Shown one piece after another: positions 42,007-42,072 of a stretch of 42,072 nucleotides of DNA. Under the pieces are notes generated by a model, which did not search any database, was not told where the DNA came from, and saw nothing but the letters and a program-made list of their open reading frames with translations. This DNA comes from Clostridia bacterium (GTDB lineage: Bacteria; Bacillota; DULZ01), in assembly GCA_012840125.1 (NCBI GenBank), contig DULZ01000043.1:1-42072 (forward strand), given 5' to 3'. Made by a program: the position numbers and the translations under genes. Numbering within the stretch: the first letter of the stretch is position 1; each line of letters begins with the position of its first letter.

Positions 42007-42072
42007 GACTTCACCCCAAATTGGAGAATCTTTCAAGTAATGACACAAAAAAGAAACCCAAGGAGTGAAGTC
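42007..42072. repeat. Inverted repeat at the right window edge
   Basis: GACTTCAC (42007-42014) and GTGAAGTC (42065-42072) are exact complements 50 bases apart, both within short AT-rich sequence. They could be part of a mobile-element end, but the window stops here. Confidence 0.3.

Noticed and set aside
42040-42072. Start of a new gene running off the right edge
   Set aside because: Only eleven codons are visible and the nearest GGAGA is too far from the ATG; it cannot be judged.

Overview
The window looks like a chromosomal piece of a Gram-positive anaerobe of the Bacillota, probably Clostridia close to the Peptococcaceae. The evidence is strong Shine-Dalgarno sites with frequent TTG and GTG starts, a seven-gene Mrp antiporter of Bacillus type, a Cpr/Lan-type ABC exporter with a two-component system, and a selenocysteine formate dehydrogenase. 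No rRNA or tRNA gene and no CRISPR array was seen. Most of the window is moderately GC-rich. The last 1.4 kb is visibly AT-rich and decayed.

Layout. 1-125: five 22-bp tandem repeats, perhaps the end of an IS21-like element lying to the left. 0.4-6 kb: a LarA-family nickel-pincer racemase, a CaCA cation antiporter, an APC amino acid permease and an alpha/beta hydrolase, with two short unidentified coding remnants. 6.1-14.5 kb: two divergent copper/haem gene sets around a promoter region at 10.14-10.43 kb. Leftward are a type-1 cupredoxin lipoprotein, a di-haem cytochrome c peroxidase, a fusion of a CuA domain with a NapH/NosR-like polyferredoxin, and a second CuA-like protein. Rightward are a beta-propeller lipoprotein, a DUF4418 membrane protein, an FtsX-type ABC permease with its ATPase, and a SAM methyltransferase. 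No nosZ or other terminal reductase is present. 14.6-17.4 kb: two small membrane proteins, an exonuclease-BRCT protein and a TIGR01777 epimerase.

17.6-24.2 kb: a formate dehydrogenase operon, fdhA (in-frame UGA read as selenocysteine, with a SECIS hairpin), fdhE, a class V cysteine desulfurase-like gene, fdhB, and the cytochrome b subunit. It should oxidise formate outside the membrane and pass electrons to quinone. 24.3-25.2 kb: wreckage of a thioredoxin/thioredoxin reductase locus. 25.3-28.3 kb: an HtrA-like protease, a DUF2200 protein, a DUF4160/DUF2442 pair flanked by copies of a 30-bp repeat, and a UspA-domain protein divergent from the next operon.

28.4-34.2 kb: complete mrpABCDEFG Na+/H+ antiporter operon. 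34.3-38.8 kb: leftward operon for an ABC exporter (ATPase, two permeases), an OmpR response regulator and a histidine kinase, resembling antimicrobial-peptide resistance loci. 39.0-40.3 kb: two nitroreductases. 40.4-42.07 kb: a deleted RlmCD-type RNA methyltransferase remnant, a frameshifted carbon-nitrogen hydrolase and small AT-rich ORFs.

The parts of most interest are the copper/haem cluster with its CuA-polyferredoxin fusion, the selenoprotein operon carrying its own cysteine desulfurase, and the repeat-flanked DUF4160/DUF2442 module.
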